A stretch of DNA of 64,000 nt from positions 8,816,538 through 8,880,537 of the forward strand of contig OZ022577.1 of NCBI GenBank assembly GCA_963669155.1, written 5' to 3'. Shown piece after piece: positions 34,101-46,133 of the stretch. This stretch comes from Arbacia lixula. Lineage: Eukaryota; Echinodermata; Echinoidea; Arbacioida; Arbaciidae. The notes under the pieces are model-generated. The model worked only from the letters and a program-made list of their open reading frames with translations, had not been told where the DNA came from and searched no databases. Numbering within the stretch: the stretch's first letter is position 1; every line of letters starts with the position of its first letter. A program made the translations under genes and the position numbers.

Positions 34101-37100
34101 ACAAGGTAGATCTGGGGACAGTAATGTATTAAATGAATTACGATTTGTTGCAACTTAAACATCAAATGTAACTTAGAGATAAGGGATTAAACTTTGAGTG
34201 CTTTCGATCAATTGCAAATTTTTAAAAGAGAGAACCCAAATTTGAAAGAATAACATTAACCAGACCTTTAATCGTAACCATAACCTAAGCCTGATCCCAA
34301 CCATAATCCCTCATTGAATACTTCCAAAACATGATTTCGAAATAACATTGATTGTGCTCACCTGTAGAAAAATCAACACTGCAGCATACACGGTATGAGA
34401 GTACATTTATGCCAACACAACCGTTCGATACAATCCATGCAATTTTGTTCCACTTTCTCCTCTATCAACCCTTAACGTGCCACTGGTGGATTATTTCATC
34501 ACTTATATACATAAATCTCATGGACTGGCATATTGGATGGCATACAAAGGGTTTAAAGGTAGCTGGCAATCTCTACTACTGACCTGAGCTGAAAGTAGAC
34601 AGGCAGACTCCACTTGGTCATGAAGGCACTGTAGCAGGGATGAGAGCGCAGCTGCCTCACACTGGCCTGCGACCCACACTGCCGCTCAAAACCATCCATA
34701 AAGTCCTGAGTCAACAGGAATTTCTACCAAAAAAAAAAAACAGGAAAATCAAGAGCAATTTACTGTGTTGTGTTCATTTAAGGTTAACCGCATAATTACT
34801 ATTGGAATAATAGTGCATAAACTATAAATGGCTATTAGGCATTGAGGAGGATCATACACAATGTGATGAAATTTGTTGGAACATATAACAACAATCAGCT
34901 TACCACAATCTAATATCCTTAGTTTCATTCACTGACTGACTTTTCTCAGATTTCGCATACAAATACAAAGGAGGCCTAGAATACTACATGTCTTAAATAT
35001 TCAAAAGAATTGATCAATGTATAAAGCAGTATTCAAAAGTTATTTTTTAGTATGTGGGAATTCTGATGCAATTCATACGCATTTCCACTTTATAATATCT
35101 CATAAATGACATAGCATTTCCCAGAGACAAACAACCAGGATGTGGTATATCAACTTAGAAACATATAAATCGTGCGGTAAGTATTCATATGCCCCTGTCA
35201 CATTTTGAAACCAATAAAACAAATCTTAAAAAGGCAGCATCTTCACCGTCACAGAAGGGCTAGTATTCTGAAAACACACTACGGTTTGATGTTAATTTTG
35301 ACTCAAGTCATTTTCCATCCATGACTATGATTGGCCTAATGGCTCAGTTTTTAACTTCAGTCAGTTTTCAGAATACCAACTGGCTTAGGTAGGACAGACT
35401 TGGACTTAGGTTTCTTTCTGAATAGCACCCAGAACAAGAAGTTTGACATCTTTGCTGAGGTGGAGTTACCTGGTGAAAGACATCTGGGTTTCCTGGGGCA
35501 AAGATGGATGGTGTTCTTGCCTCCAGACTGCTGGCTATCTCTGGCCAGACGGCATTCACAGGGAAGTCATACCCCCTTACTATCTCCTGCCCACTTGAAC
35601 TATACAGTACACAAACATGGAATATGATCTGGGGTTAATAATCTGGGGTTAATTTCCTGATAAAAGGTTGATTTGAAAGAAAACTGGTGCATCATGAAAG
35701 TCATTATTTTGTGAAAATCATGAATGCTGGTAATGCATCCTGCTCAGTAAACTTAAGCGCCAACTCCATTTGTCCTCAATGACGTACTGAAAAGGCTAGT
35801 CCCTGTTCTTGTTGACAATGTATACAAGACAGTTCCCAGTGCATCAACTGCCTGCCATGAGTTTACAGTTTAACTGTAGCAGTACCTGTCCACAAAGACC
35901 ACTGTCTATCAAGACCACTCCACTAGAGTTATACCTTTAGAGCAGCTTGACTGTAGTTACACATGTCTTCAACGACCACCTGTACATATACCTCATATAC
36001 CACTCTTTCTGTTCCCCCTTGAGTGGTCCTTACAAGCAGATTTGACTGTACTGACCTTTGACCCGGTGAAGTGACCTTCCTGATGAGGTCGCACTGCTTG
36101 GGGATGAAGTCTAAGATGCGGGAATACATGCCCTTCAGGCCCTGCGGGTGATTCTGCAGAAAACTCTCACTTATAATCTGGCAATAAAAATGAGAACAGT
36201 GATATCAGAATGAATGCAATTGAACATGAACCAGCAACATGCCTTAACCCTAATCAGGCCGGGCTTTTTGGACTGTTCTGTGGCCAGGGGGGGGTTGATT
36301 CAACCCCCCCTTCAGATCTCGGCCATCGGTCGCGCGATTGCGACAAAATTTGGCACGCACGATACCTATGTCATAATCTACAAGATTATTTTGTTATATT
36401 TTTCAAAATTGTTAATTGTTAATTTTAATTAATTAATTATGCAAATTAAGCCCACAATTATATAAAACACTAAATAAAAACATGTAGAGTCTAATATTTG
36501 GTTTGTATATCTGTTATAATATGTTTGACAATTCGTCATCAAAAAAACTTTAAAAATTCATTTCAATTCTTATGTATTTTATTGTTTTTGGAATTTCTTA
36601 TGTATTTCTTTGTTCTTTTTACTTTTGTTTTTCTTTGTTTTTTTTATTGAAAATTGTCAGTGACCACTTTTAAGCCATGATTAGCATCAAATTAATCAAT
36701 TAAAATTATCAAATGGAAAAATAATTAGGCTTTTATGAGTTCTATGAACGAGCACTGTTTTCCATAGGAAATGCACACAAAATTGCAAAATTGTGCACGT
36801 TTTGGGATGACATGCGTTACGAAAACGGGCGTGGCTCCGTAACGGTATGCGTGGATGTCGCAAATTTGGTCTCAAAAGATGCGCAAGACTTGAAAGAAAA
36901 AAGTCAAGAAGTGTCGCGATGAGTCGTTCTTGCGTTGCGGCATTATTGCACGAAACGTCGAGGGGGGGGTTGATTCAACCCCCCCCCCCGGCCGTTTTAG
37001 GGTTAAATAAAGTGCATGTATATGTTACTATCAAAATAGATAATGGACTGTGTGGACCAAGTTAAAAAAATTAATAAGAAAATTAAAATCACTTAACTAA

Positions 37101-40100
37101 TACAATCTCATTGATAACTGAAGTAACAGCCTCGTGTGGGTATGGTTTGACAGCAATGTAGTTATTATATATAATCTTAGTAATATCAAATACTTAATAA
37201 CAAGGTCAATGAGTAATCTATATGAAAAAATGAAATTAATCAGAGAAATGATAGTCACCTCATCTAGGTATGGCTTGACAGCAATCTGCCTGAAGAGAGC
37301 TTCTGCATCCCTCATCTTGTCGATTGTTGCGTAGGTCCTGAGACACTGTCGCAGCACGTTGGTGTCCCCCGCCTCCAGCCCTTCACGGAATGACTTCTCT
37401 AGGCTATGCTGCAGGGTGACCGTGATCGCAGCTATCCTCTGTAGTGGGAAGAAGGAAATAGATGTTCATTCATAGCCATTCACTATATACATGGAGATTA
37501 GGCTGCGCACTGTGCCTCGCAGACACAGAATGTGACTTGTTCTGTTGACTTCTTCTATGCTAGACATCATTCTACCCTATGAAAATGGTGAGTATTACCC
37601 GTTTTCTAAGATGCTCAATGATGCATGAAGAGTTAATATGTTTACTCATTATATCCATGGAAGTGTTACAGAATAGACCGAGACATAGACACTTACCAAG
37701 AAATAAAATCTATGACTGAAGGCTTCCAAAATAAGGTACTGATGGAAAGTTTTAAAGGGCATATACTGTACTGGGAAGGCAAAAAGCCTTCAAAATGTAA
37801 TTGTTAGCAATCTTCTTGCCAATGATCTTAAATTCATGCATTGTCTATTTCAGAAGCTTGCTCAAAGTTATTTGCCCTCAAATGATCTACATTTGGAGTA
37901 ATGAGTGATTAAATCACAAATCCTCAAATGTTCGGCCCGAACATTTTGAGGATTTAATCATTAATCATTAATTACTCCATATGTGGATCATTTGAGGGCA
38001 AATAACTTTGAGCAAGCTTCTGAAATAGACAATGCATGAATTTAAGACCATTGGCAAGAAGATTGCTAACAATTACATTTTGAGGGCTTTTTGCCTTCCC
38101 AGTACAGTATATGCCCTTTAAGTGTGTCATGGAGGGACAGAGTGAAAAAGAAGACAAAAGCTTATATGAGAGTCAAGAGCTCTCACCACTAGACCACAGT
38201 GATCCCCAGTGTGGAGAGCTTCATGCCAATAGGTAAAGGACAATGTGACACTTGTGACTTACGGGTCTGATTTTCTCCACCAGAGGAAGGCCCTTGCTCT
38301 GAGTCACATAGTACTGTAACTGGTTGAATTCAGATGCAACTCGTTCAATCTGTTGTCCCGTCAGCTCACTAAAGCAAAGAATCAGACCAAGAAATTTGCA
38401 ATCTACAGATTTACCAGCTGATTCTTTCAAGATTCAAATTCACAATAATACACTCAATCACAGCGTCCATATCTATCTTCATGAGGACACTTTACTATTT
38501 GATAATGATTTTGAGAGCATGATCTAGGCCGCAACTGCACACAAGATTTTCAGTCAGTATAACTTTCACTCAATTGCAACTATTATAGAAACAGCCAATT
38601 AGCTCTAAGCACTGTATATTACTGTGGTAATTCCAATCAGCTGGACATCATCATAATTTCACGCCTGTGCAAAATGACCCTGAATGATGGTCTCAGGAAC
38701 ACAATTTTATCCTCACAAATCAATTTTCTGATTCAAAATGTTTATAAGTATTGTGGTTGTATACACTGTAACAATGACTGTATATTGTTAACACACTGGC
38801 ACACACCAGAGTTGTACCATTCTCATTTTCACATTTCATGATCACACTCTAAGCCATTCTGCCTCTTTCCTGTTTACTATCTATCTACCTATCCGTCTAG
38901 AATTAGTGCAGTGCAAGTACAACTCACATGTACGCACTTATGCAAGAATGCCATTACTCTTTGAGTTCTCACAACCCAGAGTGCGGGATGAATAAATATT
39001 TCATAACATGTCCTCATTAGTGTCCATTCTAAGATACTTCCACTCACATGCTGTTCTCTCCCTGTGGGTCACTATCTTCTGTTATCCTCAAGATACCTTC
39101 CATCTTCTCCACCGACTTCACAATGTTCATCAACCTCTGGAGGCAAGCCTTCATCAAGACACACAGAAATGGAAATGCTCAATTTAGATTATACATCAGC
39201 TGTAATGGTTGCAGTTACAATTCAAAGATCAAGTTCAACAGATCAGGAATACGTTTATGTGTCCCCCGTACTAGGACCACCCGCTTTAGGCAATCTTTCG
39301 TCCCCAACTCGATTCACCTTTTTAACGCCCAGGCGCGAAGACCAGTCTCCGAAATGTAATAATACTGATGATAATAACATATGAATTTATAGAACGCAGA
39401 AACTATTCTATCAAGTTTATATTCTACTGCGCTTTATAGGACTCCTAAATACATGCTATTAATTAAATACATGTGTTTTTGAGCTTTGATTTAAAGTTGT
39501 TTCACGGACGGTGTTTTCCTAACTTTCAAAGGGTATATGTCCCAGAGCTTGGGGGCTACACAAGCAATTGCTTGATCACTCAGCGTTACTTTCGTTTTGA
39601 AGGATGGAATCCGTAAAAGCAGAGGATCCGTCGAACTGCCCAACTGTGACCATTATTACTGGTTTTATACCTCCATAATTCTGTAATGTAGCCAGGAGCT
39701 TGACCAAGAGTGTGTTTTGTATGTAATTAGTATGACAGTGAATGCTATTCTCTGCCGCATTGGTAACCAATGCAGGTTTTCTATTATTGGTGTAATAAGT
39801 GTATATTTCGTACAACCCAATAGAAGCCTTGTTTTGCACAGTTTCAGTAATTGTAAAGCTAATATAAACATCATGCATCCTTTAGAATTTGTATAATTGT
39901 ATATGTCTTTCTGTTTATATGTACCTTGTGTGATGTCACACTCTTTGTTTGTATCAATGTAAACCAGTGAAAATGGAATTTCCAATTGGACAATAAATTG
40001 CTATATCCATATCCATATCCATATCCATAAACACAAAACATGTACCAGTACTTAATCTATTGTTTCACAACTACACAAATGATTGCTTCATTTTTTAATA

Positions 40101-43100
40101 TTCTGAAACTTGCATCTTGCATCTTTTTCATTCAGGCTGTTTAATCGTGCCCTAAAGTCTAATCTACAACCTAATCTAAAACCTCAATCTTAAAGTCTAA
40201 TCCAAAACTGGCTGTGTCTTAAAAAAATCATTGTATTATCTAACCACGAATCAATCTGAAACAATAAGTAAAGATTTCAAGGGCAAACAGGGATTCATTC
40301 ATACCACATTCCCGACTAAACTGCATATTTACCATTTTCTGTCGAGTTCTACTCCTGGCAGCCATCTTTTCTTCCACACTCTGAATGGCATCATCCATTG
40401 CACATCTAACACTCTGCAAAAATAGGGAATAAAAACAGTGCATTCTGGAATCTTCTGGAATGTACCACACAAAATACAAATCATACCATACATACAAAAC
40501 AATATAATAATTTCCTTATGTGCACTGAGATTTTCCAACATATAACACCCAAATATTACATGAGCATGTTGTCAAAGCAACAAGTATTTTATGCAAGCAA
40601 AGCAAGAAATGAGGATATAGCAGTGACTATCGTTGAGATTGCCAATCCTAGCCTCTTAGACAATTACCATTCCGGCAAACCACCTGCTTGACTGTTGTTT
40701 AGAACCAGTAATGTGCATAACAATGGAGGTGAGAATACCTTAAATATTTTTGGAATTCTGTTCACTTTCCATTTTAGTCTCAATGGTCAGTCCAGTATTA
40801 CAGGTAATTTTATGTACTTGGCAATGAGTCAGAAGAAGCTCAAAGTGTATGTAGACATGTAGACATATAACAGTGCACTCACCATAACCTCCTCCCTGAG
40901 CTGACCAAGAGGAACAGACAAGCTGCTGATGGCTTTGTCCATACCAACCTTTCAATCAAAAGAAACAATGAAATCAAAAATAAAATCACAATTAAGTTGT
41001 AGAGCTATGTAAATTACAAGTATCAAAAACACAATTTCCTCTCCTCTTCTGTTTCACAATAGATGTGTCTTTCTCAAAATATGTCATCTAAAAAGCTATA
41101 ACAGTTCTAACTGGATCAGTTCCACAGTATACCCATCTTCCTATACACTGTCTACCAATTTTTTCAATATTGGTTGTAATTGAATCAGAGTATACTCACA
41201 AAATTGGAAAAAATGAAAAATTTCTTATTCCAAATTTATTTTTACATCTGCTCAACATCATCAACTTAACTATCTCCCTCAATTTGGTGTACCATGTAGT
41301 TCTAAGGAAGTCCCTTTCCTTTTCTTTCAAGCAGTGTGTATTTTCAAGAGCAAAGAGTGTGATTGTAGCTACCTACCAGATTTGAGGAGAGGTTAACAAA
41401 GTCCGCATAGTCTTTATTGATGAGTTCCACCATGGCATTCTTGAGGGTCTTGAAGTAGATGTGGAGATCCTCACGTAGTGTCTCAAGTTGTACATGATGT
41501 CTGCAGTCTGCTACAAAGCTGTCCACATCAAAATCATCCTGTGCAATATAAAATTGACAGACGCACATTCTTTTAAATCAAATAGGCAGGACAGTATCAT
41601 TCCACAATCTCTACACATGCTTGGGAAGAAGGGGAGGCATACCTCTCCAATTGTAGATAGCTTGTCTCTCATTGGCAGGCCCTGGGTTAGGGTTCCACAT
41701 ATGCCCTTGCAAAAGAGCTAGTGCTGCGGGTAAATACACCTCACCAGGTGAAAATTAAAGACTTACTTTCTGCCGATCACACGTTTATCGCAGACATTTT
41801 CAATCTGCTCAAGTCTGACATAAATTTGACCAATCAAATTGTTCGACGGGTTGTTGGCCATGAATATTTAAATCGTCATTCGGTTCGACGAAAAAAAAAT
41901 AGCACACGGCATACGAGCGGGAAAAAAATGTATGCATGGGTGAAATTATTTTTTCACATATGCAATAGCATTAGCGTTTTCATATTCAAAATGTTGACCC
42001 GCATCGCACAACGAACTATTGTCCATAGACTGTGCACAACGGATAGATCGTCTGTGCACAGCGATTCAGAAAACGCTGATTGGGCAATCGCGCAGATCAC
42101 GTCATGACCACGTGGTTGCCTTTGCACTGCGTGTGGAAGTATCGATAGCGATAACGATATCCGGTCACTTTGTGTACGCAGGAAATGGTCTTGGTTCGTG
42201 ATCGGACCGCTCCGGTATCGATCAAAAATTATCGAAACTCTGCAATTTCATGCATATTACGTGACGCTTCGAAACCCGGAAGCCAATTGACTTTGTGCAC
42301 GTTGCGATAGACTCTACAAATTCCAACAAACATGATGCGGGGTGACGCTAATTCGAACGATTTTGACGGAAAAGCAAGAAGCAATCGAAATTCGCTTACC
42401 TGTGCAGTATCGGTGAGAAAATAGATCCTCTGAGAATACCTTTCAAAATTCATATAAAATATAGGAAAGTGAAATTCTAGGTCGATTTTGGTACGAGGTG
42501 ATAGAGAATTTCACACTTGTTTTGTTGGAATACTGTGTGGGGACAGAGAAGGCTTGCACTGCGCATGCTTACTCTATTTTCATTCACAAATTGGCTCTTG
42601 GCAGTCGCTGGATGACGTCATGTAATAAGCAAAAATGTACACGACCGCTAGCGACCACGCTCCGCTATCTGTTGTACACAACTTGTCGATGTGCATCAAT
42701 TGCCATACAGTGTACAGGTGCAATGTTCAGTCTCTAGAGAGGGCGTTCAGAGGAGCCAGATGCAATCTCAGTGGATCCAACGTCCTACAGAGACTGATTT
42801 TTCAATCTAATGTAACCATTCTGCACCATCTACAGAAATGTTGACGTTATGCGACTGAGACTGAGTCAATATCTTCACAGATTTGTGTAAAATTCAGTAA
42901 CAATAGATAACTATAATACAAAATAATTTCAGTGTTACAGGATCTTTAATGTGTTCATGGCATTGTCAAACATAAATGGGATCAACAAGCGACCGCAAGT
43001 TAAACCTAATAAGTTTAATCGTTTGCATTTTTGATGAAACACTTCATTACACACATCAATATCTATTACTGGGACTGTATTACAATTGTTGTGTTTCTGT

Positions 43101-43224
43101 AAGCGGATAAATCAGGCATCATTGTCATTCCAATGCATCAACTTACCCTCATAAATATCTCTTGATCAAAGCATAGTGACGTCTGATCCGTTCCCACCGG
43201 CAAAAGCTTCAAATTCAGTGCCAT
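28117..43224 (-). CDS. COG2: Conserved oligomeric Golgi complex subunit 2 (18 exons)
   Basis: Exons, 5' to 3': 43224-43147, 41538-41377, 40948-40883, 40413-40333, 39148-39048, 38368-38263, 37438-37259, 36177-36056, 35575-35470, 34723-34584, 33934-33873, 33348-33182, 32442-32260, 30380-30305, 29981-29836, 29686-29550, 29058-28881, 28215-28117. All introns are GT/AG and all phases join, giving 729 residues against about 738 in human COG2. Landmarks in family order: SLCFDQEIFM, DYADFVNLSSNLVGMDKA, VASEFNQLQ, CLRTYATIDKMRDAEAL, GYDFPVNAVWP, ERQCGSQASV, FQEIAGQLEAAL, IPRLYRRTNRE, SVKKMEDSLKRLK, MSDDDKIRLQL. COG2 is a lobe-A subunit of the COG tether for retrograde intra-Golgi vesicles; it is cytosolic and peripheral on Golgi membranes. 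Helical coiled-coil stretches dominate the N-terminus. The exon at 32442 adds a proline run that looks lineage-specific. Introns 6, 7 and 13 carry transposons. Confidence 0.97.
30035..30110. mobile_element. TTAA-bounded short element (76 bp)
   Basis: Starts TTAACCTTTTCATTATTG and ends AGTAAGAGGGTTAA. It is a shorter relative of the 90-bp family, in COG2 intron 14. Confidence 0.45.
30538..31864 (+). mobile_element. Non-autonomous tandem-array element, family A, copy 2
   Basis: Same ends as the copy at 2971-4310: a GTGTCTCGCCCACTTGCG start, five to six 157-bp units (GAGAGTCTTGCAGG recurs at 31104, 31261, 31418 and 31575), a GACGGACGACGG array, and a terminal hairpin with GGTGGGCGAGACA. The left-end segment is fuller here than in copy 1. 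It lies in COG2 intron 13, antisense to the gene. Confidence 0.85.
32121..32190. mobile_element. Partial copy of the 90-bp TTAA family
   Basis: Starts TTAACCCTTAACGTG and contains CACCAGTGGCACA. The right terminus is decayed. Confidence 0.4.
32454..32578. repeat. 63-bp tandem duplication beside a COG2 splice acceptor
   Basis: Two nearly identical units (GACATAAGTTTTTT ... CAATGCAACATAT) lie head to tail. The first ends only about 10 bases from the acceptor of the exon starting at 32442. Confidence 0.85.
33732..33822. mobile_element. 91-bp TTAA-bounded short element
   Basis: Starts TTAACTCTTTGTATGCCAC and ends TTGGCACAGGAGGAGTTAA. The right half of another copy (CTGGCACAGGAGAAGTTAA) overlaps its left TTAA, so two copies abut. 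COG2 intron 11. Confidence 0.65.
34465..34557. mobile_element. Degenerate copy of the 90-bp family
   Basis: CAACCCTTAACGTGCCACTG at the left and GGCATACAAAGGGTTTAA at the right match the family layout. Confidence 0.45.
36244..37006. mobile_element. TTAA-flanked element capped by G/C hairpins
   Basis: TTAA at 36244-36247 and 37003-37006 encloses inverted ends (CCCTAATCAGGCCGGG versus CCCTAAAACGGCCGGG). Each end also carries a G-run / TTGATTCAA / C-run hairpin. The interior is AT-rich with no transposase frame. The TTAA target suggests a piggyBac-type MITE (inference). COG2 intron 7. Confidence 0.7.
37752..38121. mobile_element. 370-bp near-perfect palindromic element
   Basis: Two arms of about 185 bp meet at the centre ATGTTCGGCCCGAACAT (about 37936) with few mismatches. 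It is bounded by TTAA at 37752-37755 and 38118-38121, with AGGGCATATAC at both ends in inverted orientation. COG2 intron 6. Confidence 0.85.
39999..40030. repeat. (ATATCC)n hexamer repeat
   Basis: Four to five units in COG2 intron 4. Confidence 0.85.
42613..42620. promoter_or_regulatory. Consensus CRE palindrome TGACGTCA
   Basis: A perfect cAMP-response-type octamer about 0.6 kb downstream of the COG2 start codon, in intron 1. It is a single motif, so its function is uncertain. Confidence 0.25.
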
Positions 43225-44227
43225 TTTCACGATTTGGGGCCTGTTTTGCCGGTCAGGGAAAATCCTTTTCTGCTACGAGACACGTCATTAACAGATAGAA
43301 CTGCAGAGGGCGTTTTAACGATCGGAAATGTTGTAAAGCTCAAGGATGGGGGATATTTTTCCATTTCGGGGGAGGGGAAGAATATATCACGAGGGAGCAT
43401 TTGCGTAGTTCCAAGAGCTATTTTCTGCATCAAAAGGGGGAACAACTGTGTGCCCCCCTCCCTGTTTTATATTCGGACTGATGATAAGAAAGCCCGGGAA
43501 GAAAGCATAAACAAGTAAAGGAGGTGGGCGATGCTATGAAATGAAAACGTTGTATTTAAAAGAATGCAAAGGGTGAGATTAAAAATAATTTAGACACATT
43601 TTGGACATTGATATTTCTAGGAAGCAAGAAAAAGTAACCTGGAAAAGTAATATGATGGGACAATTTGCTCCCTATGTCACGCAATTTATTTCGTCACGAG
43701 CATTCATACTGTCGGTAGAACTGAATATGCACTTGAAATATACATGCATGTCCAAAAACAAATTTCATGTGACTGTGAGTTATATCTTGTATCTTGCATA
43801 AGAATACCTTTTTAAAAAATGGGTTTTTTTATTGATAGACTTCGAAAAAAAAATATCAAAGCAGTTCTTTTTTCATTAAGACAGACTCGTGAAACGATTT
43901 GTTCCTGTTGGACTTTGTTCTTGTAATTTTTTTATTTTCTCCTCAACTCCTTTTCGTGATTCACATCAATTCACCTTTCCCAAAACTTTGTTATTTTCAT
44001 TTTATATTCCACATACTGAGAATGTTGCTATATGATTGGTCAAGAGTTGATCACGTGATGAGGCGTAGTTTTTCCTATCAGAGCACCTGAGAATAAAAGT
44101 TCGTTACAATCTAGGTGATAGTACTTTTTGGTTTCGCTGATCTCTTCACTCCTCACAGTCCTAATGCGTGATTAATATTTGAGTACGCGCGAAATAAAAG
44201 TGCGTTACACTCAGACTATCACTTGAC

Positions 44228-44301
44228 ATCTAACGCGTCCTAACGCGCGTCCTAACGCGCGTCCTAATACGCGTCCTAATGCGCGTCCTAACGCGTGTTC
44301 C
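44228..44301. repeat. 12-bp tandem array rich in CpG (TAACGCGCGTCC)n
   Basis: About six units with C/T variation. Several contain ACGCG or ACGCGT words, in otherwise CpG-poor DNA. Confidence 0.85.
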
Positions 44302-44401
44302 CCATGGCAGCGGCTCGGGGTTATGGAGATAAGTAAACATTACTTTTTTACGTCAAATTGTCATTTTTGGTATAGATACTTGGTTTCAGATGTGGAATAT
44401 A

Positions 44402-44573
44402 AAGCAAATAATCAACTTTTGGTTTCAAGCAATGAGACGAGCTATCACTTCCTCGGCGATCTGAATGTATACGCTATCTTTCCTCAGCTACGCTTCGGAA
44501 AGATAGCTACATCCAGATCGCCTCGGAAGTGATAGTTCGTCCCATCACCCTCACCAACGCTGATTATTTGCTT
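44402..44573. repeat. Foldback repeat, arms about 80 bp
   Basis: AGCAAATAATCA, CTATCACTTCC, GGCGATCTG and CTATCTTTCC in the left arm recur inverted in the right arm around the loop TCAGCTACGCTTC. This is a MITE-like structure. Confidence 0.8.
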
Positions 44574-45441
44574 ACTAATGTTACTGCCGCTCAACAGTGT
44601 TTCATGTACTTACTATTTTGTCTTCTTTCTTTCTCACTTTTTTTCAACGTTTTGTCAAAATTAAAGCTTGCTTTTAAACTCAACATTATTTTATCGTGGT
44701 TAACGTATACGACCTAGCTGGAAAACAGCTTTTGTTTTTAACCATATATTGAACCGGTGAAGATGAATGAGGGGTGTAGATATCTTAACTATCATTTCCC
44801 CTCACGAAATATAAAACCAGTATCATGTTAGAACAGTGCGTAAATAAGATATTTAGGTCAGGGAAAAGGATAGTGAAACTTGAAATCTCTCATCTTACCA
44901 CTTTTGTTCAGCCCATTATGATTTTTTTTTTTTTTTGGGGGGGGGCGGGGGGGCTCTCGAGGCAACAGGGGTCCATGATTCCACATGCCCCCCCCCCCCC
45001 CTTTAAATGCGTCATAAGACGAGTGAAGCATACAAGTGAACTGAATCGTATACACTTCCAATTTGCATTCACAATTTTAGCAGAAAGTTATGCCCTTTTT
45101 AGTAAGGGAGAGTACCGTGCGTATCATGACCATAACAAACTTAGCGCATTCCGTCCAACACATGGATGACTCATCGTACTTAGTAACCTGCATATGACTG
45201 TGTGTGAAAGTAGTGCATTGGCGAGCTTGGTATGGTACATCTGAATCACTAGCAGACGTGTTTGCAAGACCGATCGATACGGATAGGCTAGCAAAACACT
45301 GCAGACGATCATCTCTTGCCTTCCTGCTGGAATGCTGCAGCCTACCCACTGAGCAAACACTCAGGACCGGAACGTCCTTGAAACTGTTTAAGATTCAACA
45401 TCTTCAATTTCATCCTTTCTCTAAAAGCGGATGGTGAGAAA

Positions 45442-45618
45442 ATGGCCTCACGGAGTGATCGGGGTTCTGAGTCGGAAGGCCCGGGGAGCTGCTCCGGGGA
45501 TGTAAATGAAGCGACCGCTGGGGACGTAGACTGGCGGGAGCGGTGCAAAACGCTGGAAGGACAACTCGAAAAATTTCGACTGCAAGCGACAAAACTGCGA
45601 TCTGTCCTGGGAGAAAGG
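45442..45618 (+). CDS. First coding exon of an unrecognised coiled-coil protein (partial)
   Basis: ATG in a strong context (GAAAATGG) opens 59 codons and ends at a consensus donor (AGG|GTAAGT) in phase 0. The N-terminus is Ser/Gly/Glu-rich and disordered-looking (MASRSDRGSESEG). It is followed by DWRERCKTLEGQLEKFRLQA and TKLRSVLGER, with heptad-spaced hydrophobics (L, L, F, L, L, V) typical of the start of a coiled coil. The exon is GC-rich relative to its flanks. I could not name the family. No further exon is firmly supported in the next 18 kb; weak candidates are at 58076 and 59783. The direction is divergent from COG2. Confidence 0.6.
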
Positions 45619-46061
45619 GTAAGTTCATATTTTTATAAGATTGATTTATAAGATTGAACAGAATTATATTCTTGAAAAAAGCTGTATTCCAACAACATTT
45701 TGGACAAATTGACAACATTCAATTCAACATACATGATTATAGCAGTAGAAAAAAAAAATCAAACTAGTGACTGGAAGTGTCATGAAGACGATTGCAGGAC
45801 GATGTGATAATGCCAATGGTGGGTATGATGATGGGATCCATCACCACAGAACCATTCTGTTGTGATCGCTTATTGAATTGTTGTTTGGATTTAGACCATG
45901 CATGAAGGTGAAGGAATCGCCTGACGAGTAATCCAAATGTACTCCCCAGTCACCATTGTTATGTGCATTTTTTATGCTAGTCAGTTAGTGATATATTATT
46001 GTATCATAAGTAGTCTAGGCCTAATCTAGGACTGCTTTTGATTCTAATTTATATACAGTGT

Positions 46062-46133
46062 TTACATTTTCTCACCAGCAATGCACACAAATCCAATGCA
46101 GCAGCATTGTGTGTCTGGCACAGTGAGGGTTAA
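46062..46133. mobile_element. Partial copy of the 90-bp TTAA family
   Basis: Contains CTCACCAGCAATGCACACAA and ends GTCTGGCACAGTGAGGGTTAA minus its first half. The TTAA terminus is intact on the right only. Confidence 0.5.

Larger units (their letters stand above)
43225..45441. promoter_or_regulatory. Divergent upstream interval of COG2 and the coiled-coil gene
   Basis: A 2.2-kb gap between start codons on opposite strands. It presumably contains both promoters. It holds a CpG-rich 12-mer array (44228-44301), a foldback (44402-44573) and a G-run/C-run pair (44937-45002). No TATA box is convincing on either side. Confidence 0.4.

Noticed and set aside
39665-39985. Minus-strand 106-codon frame in COG2 intron 4
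   Set aside because: No splice sites in phase with COG2 neighbours and no recognisable motif. COG2 joins in frame across it.
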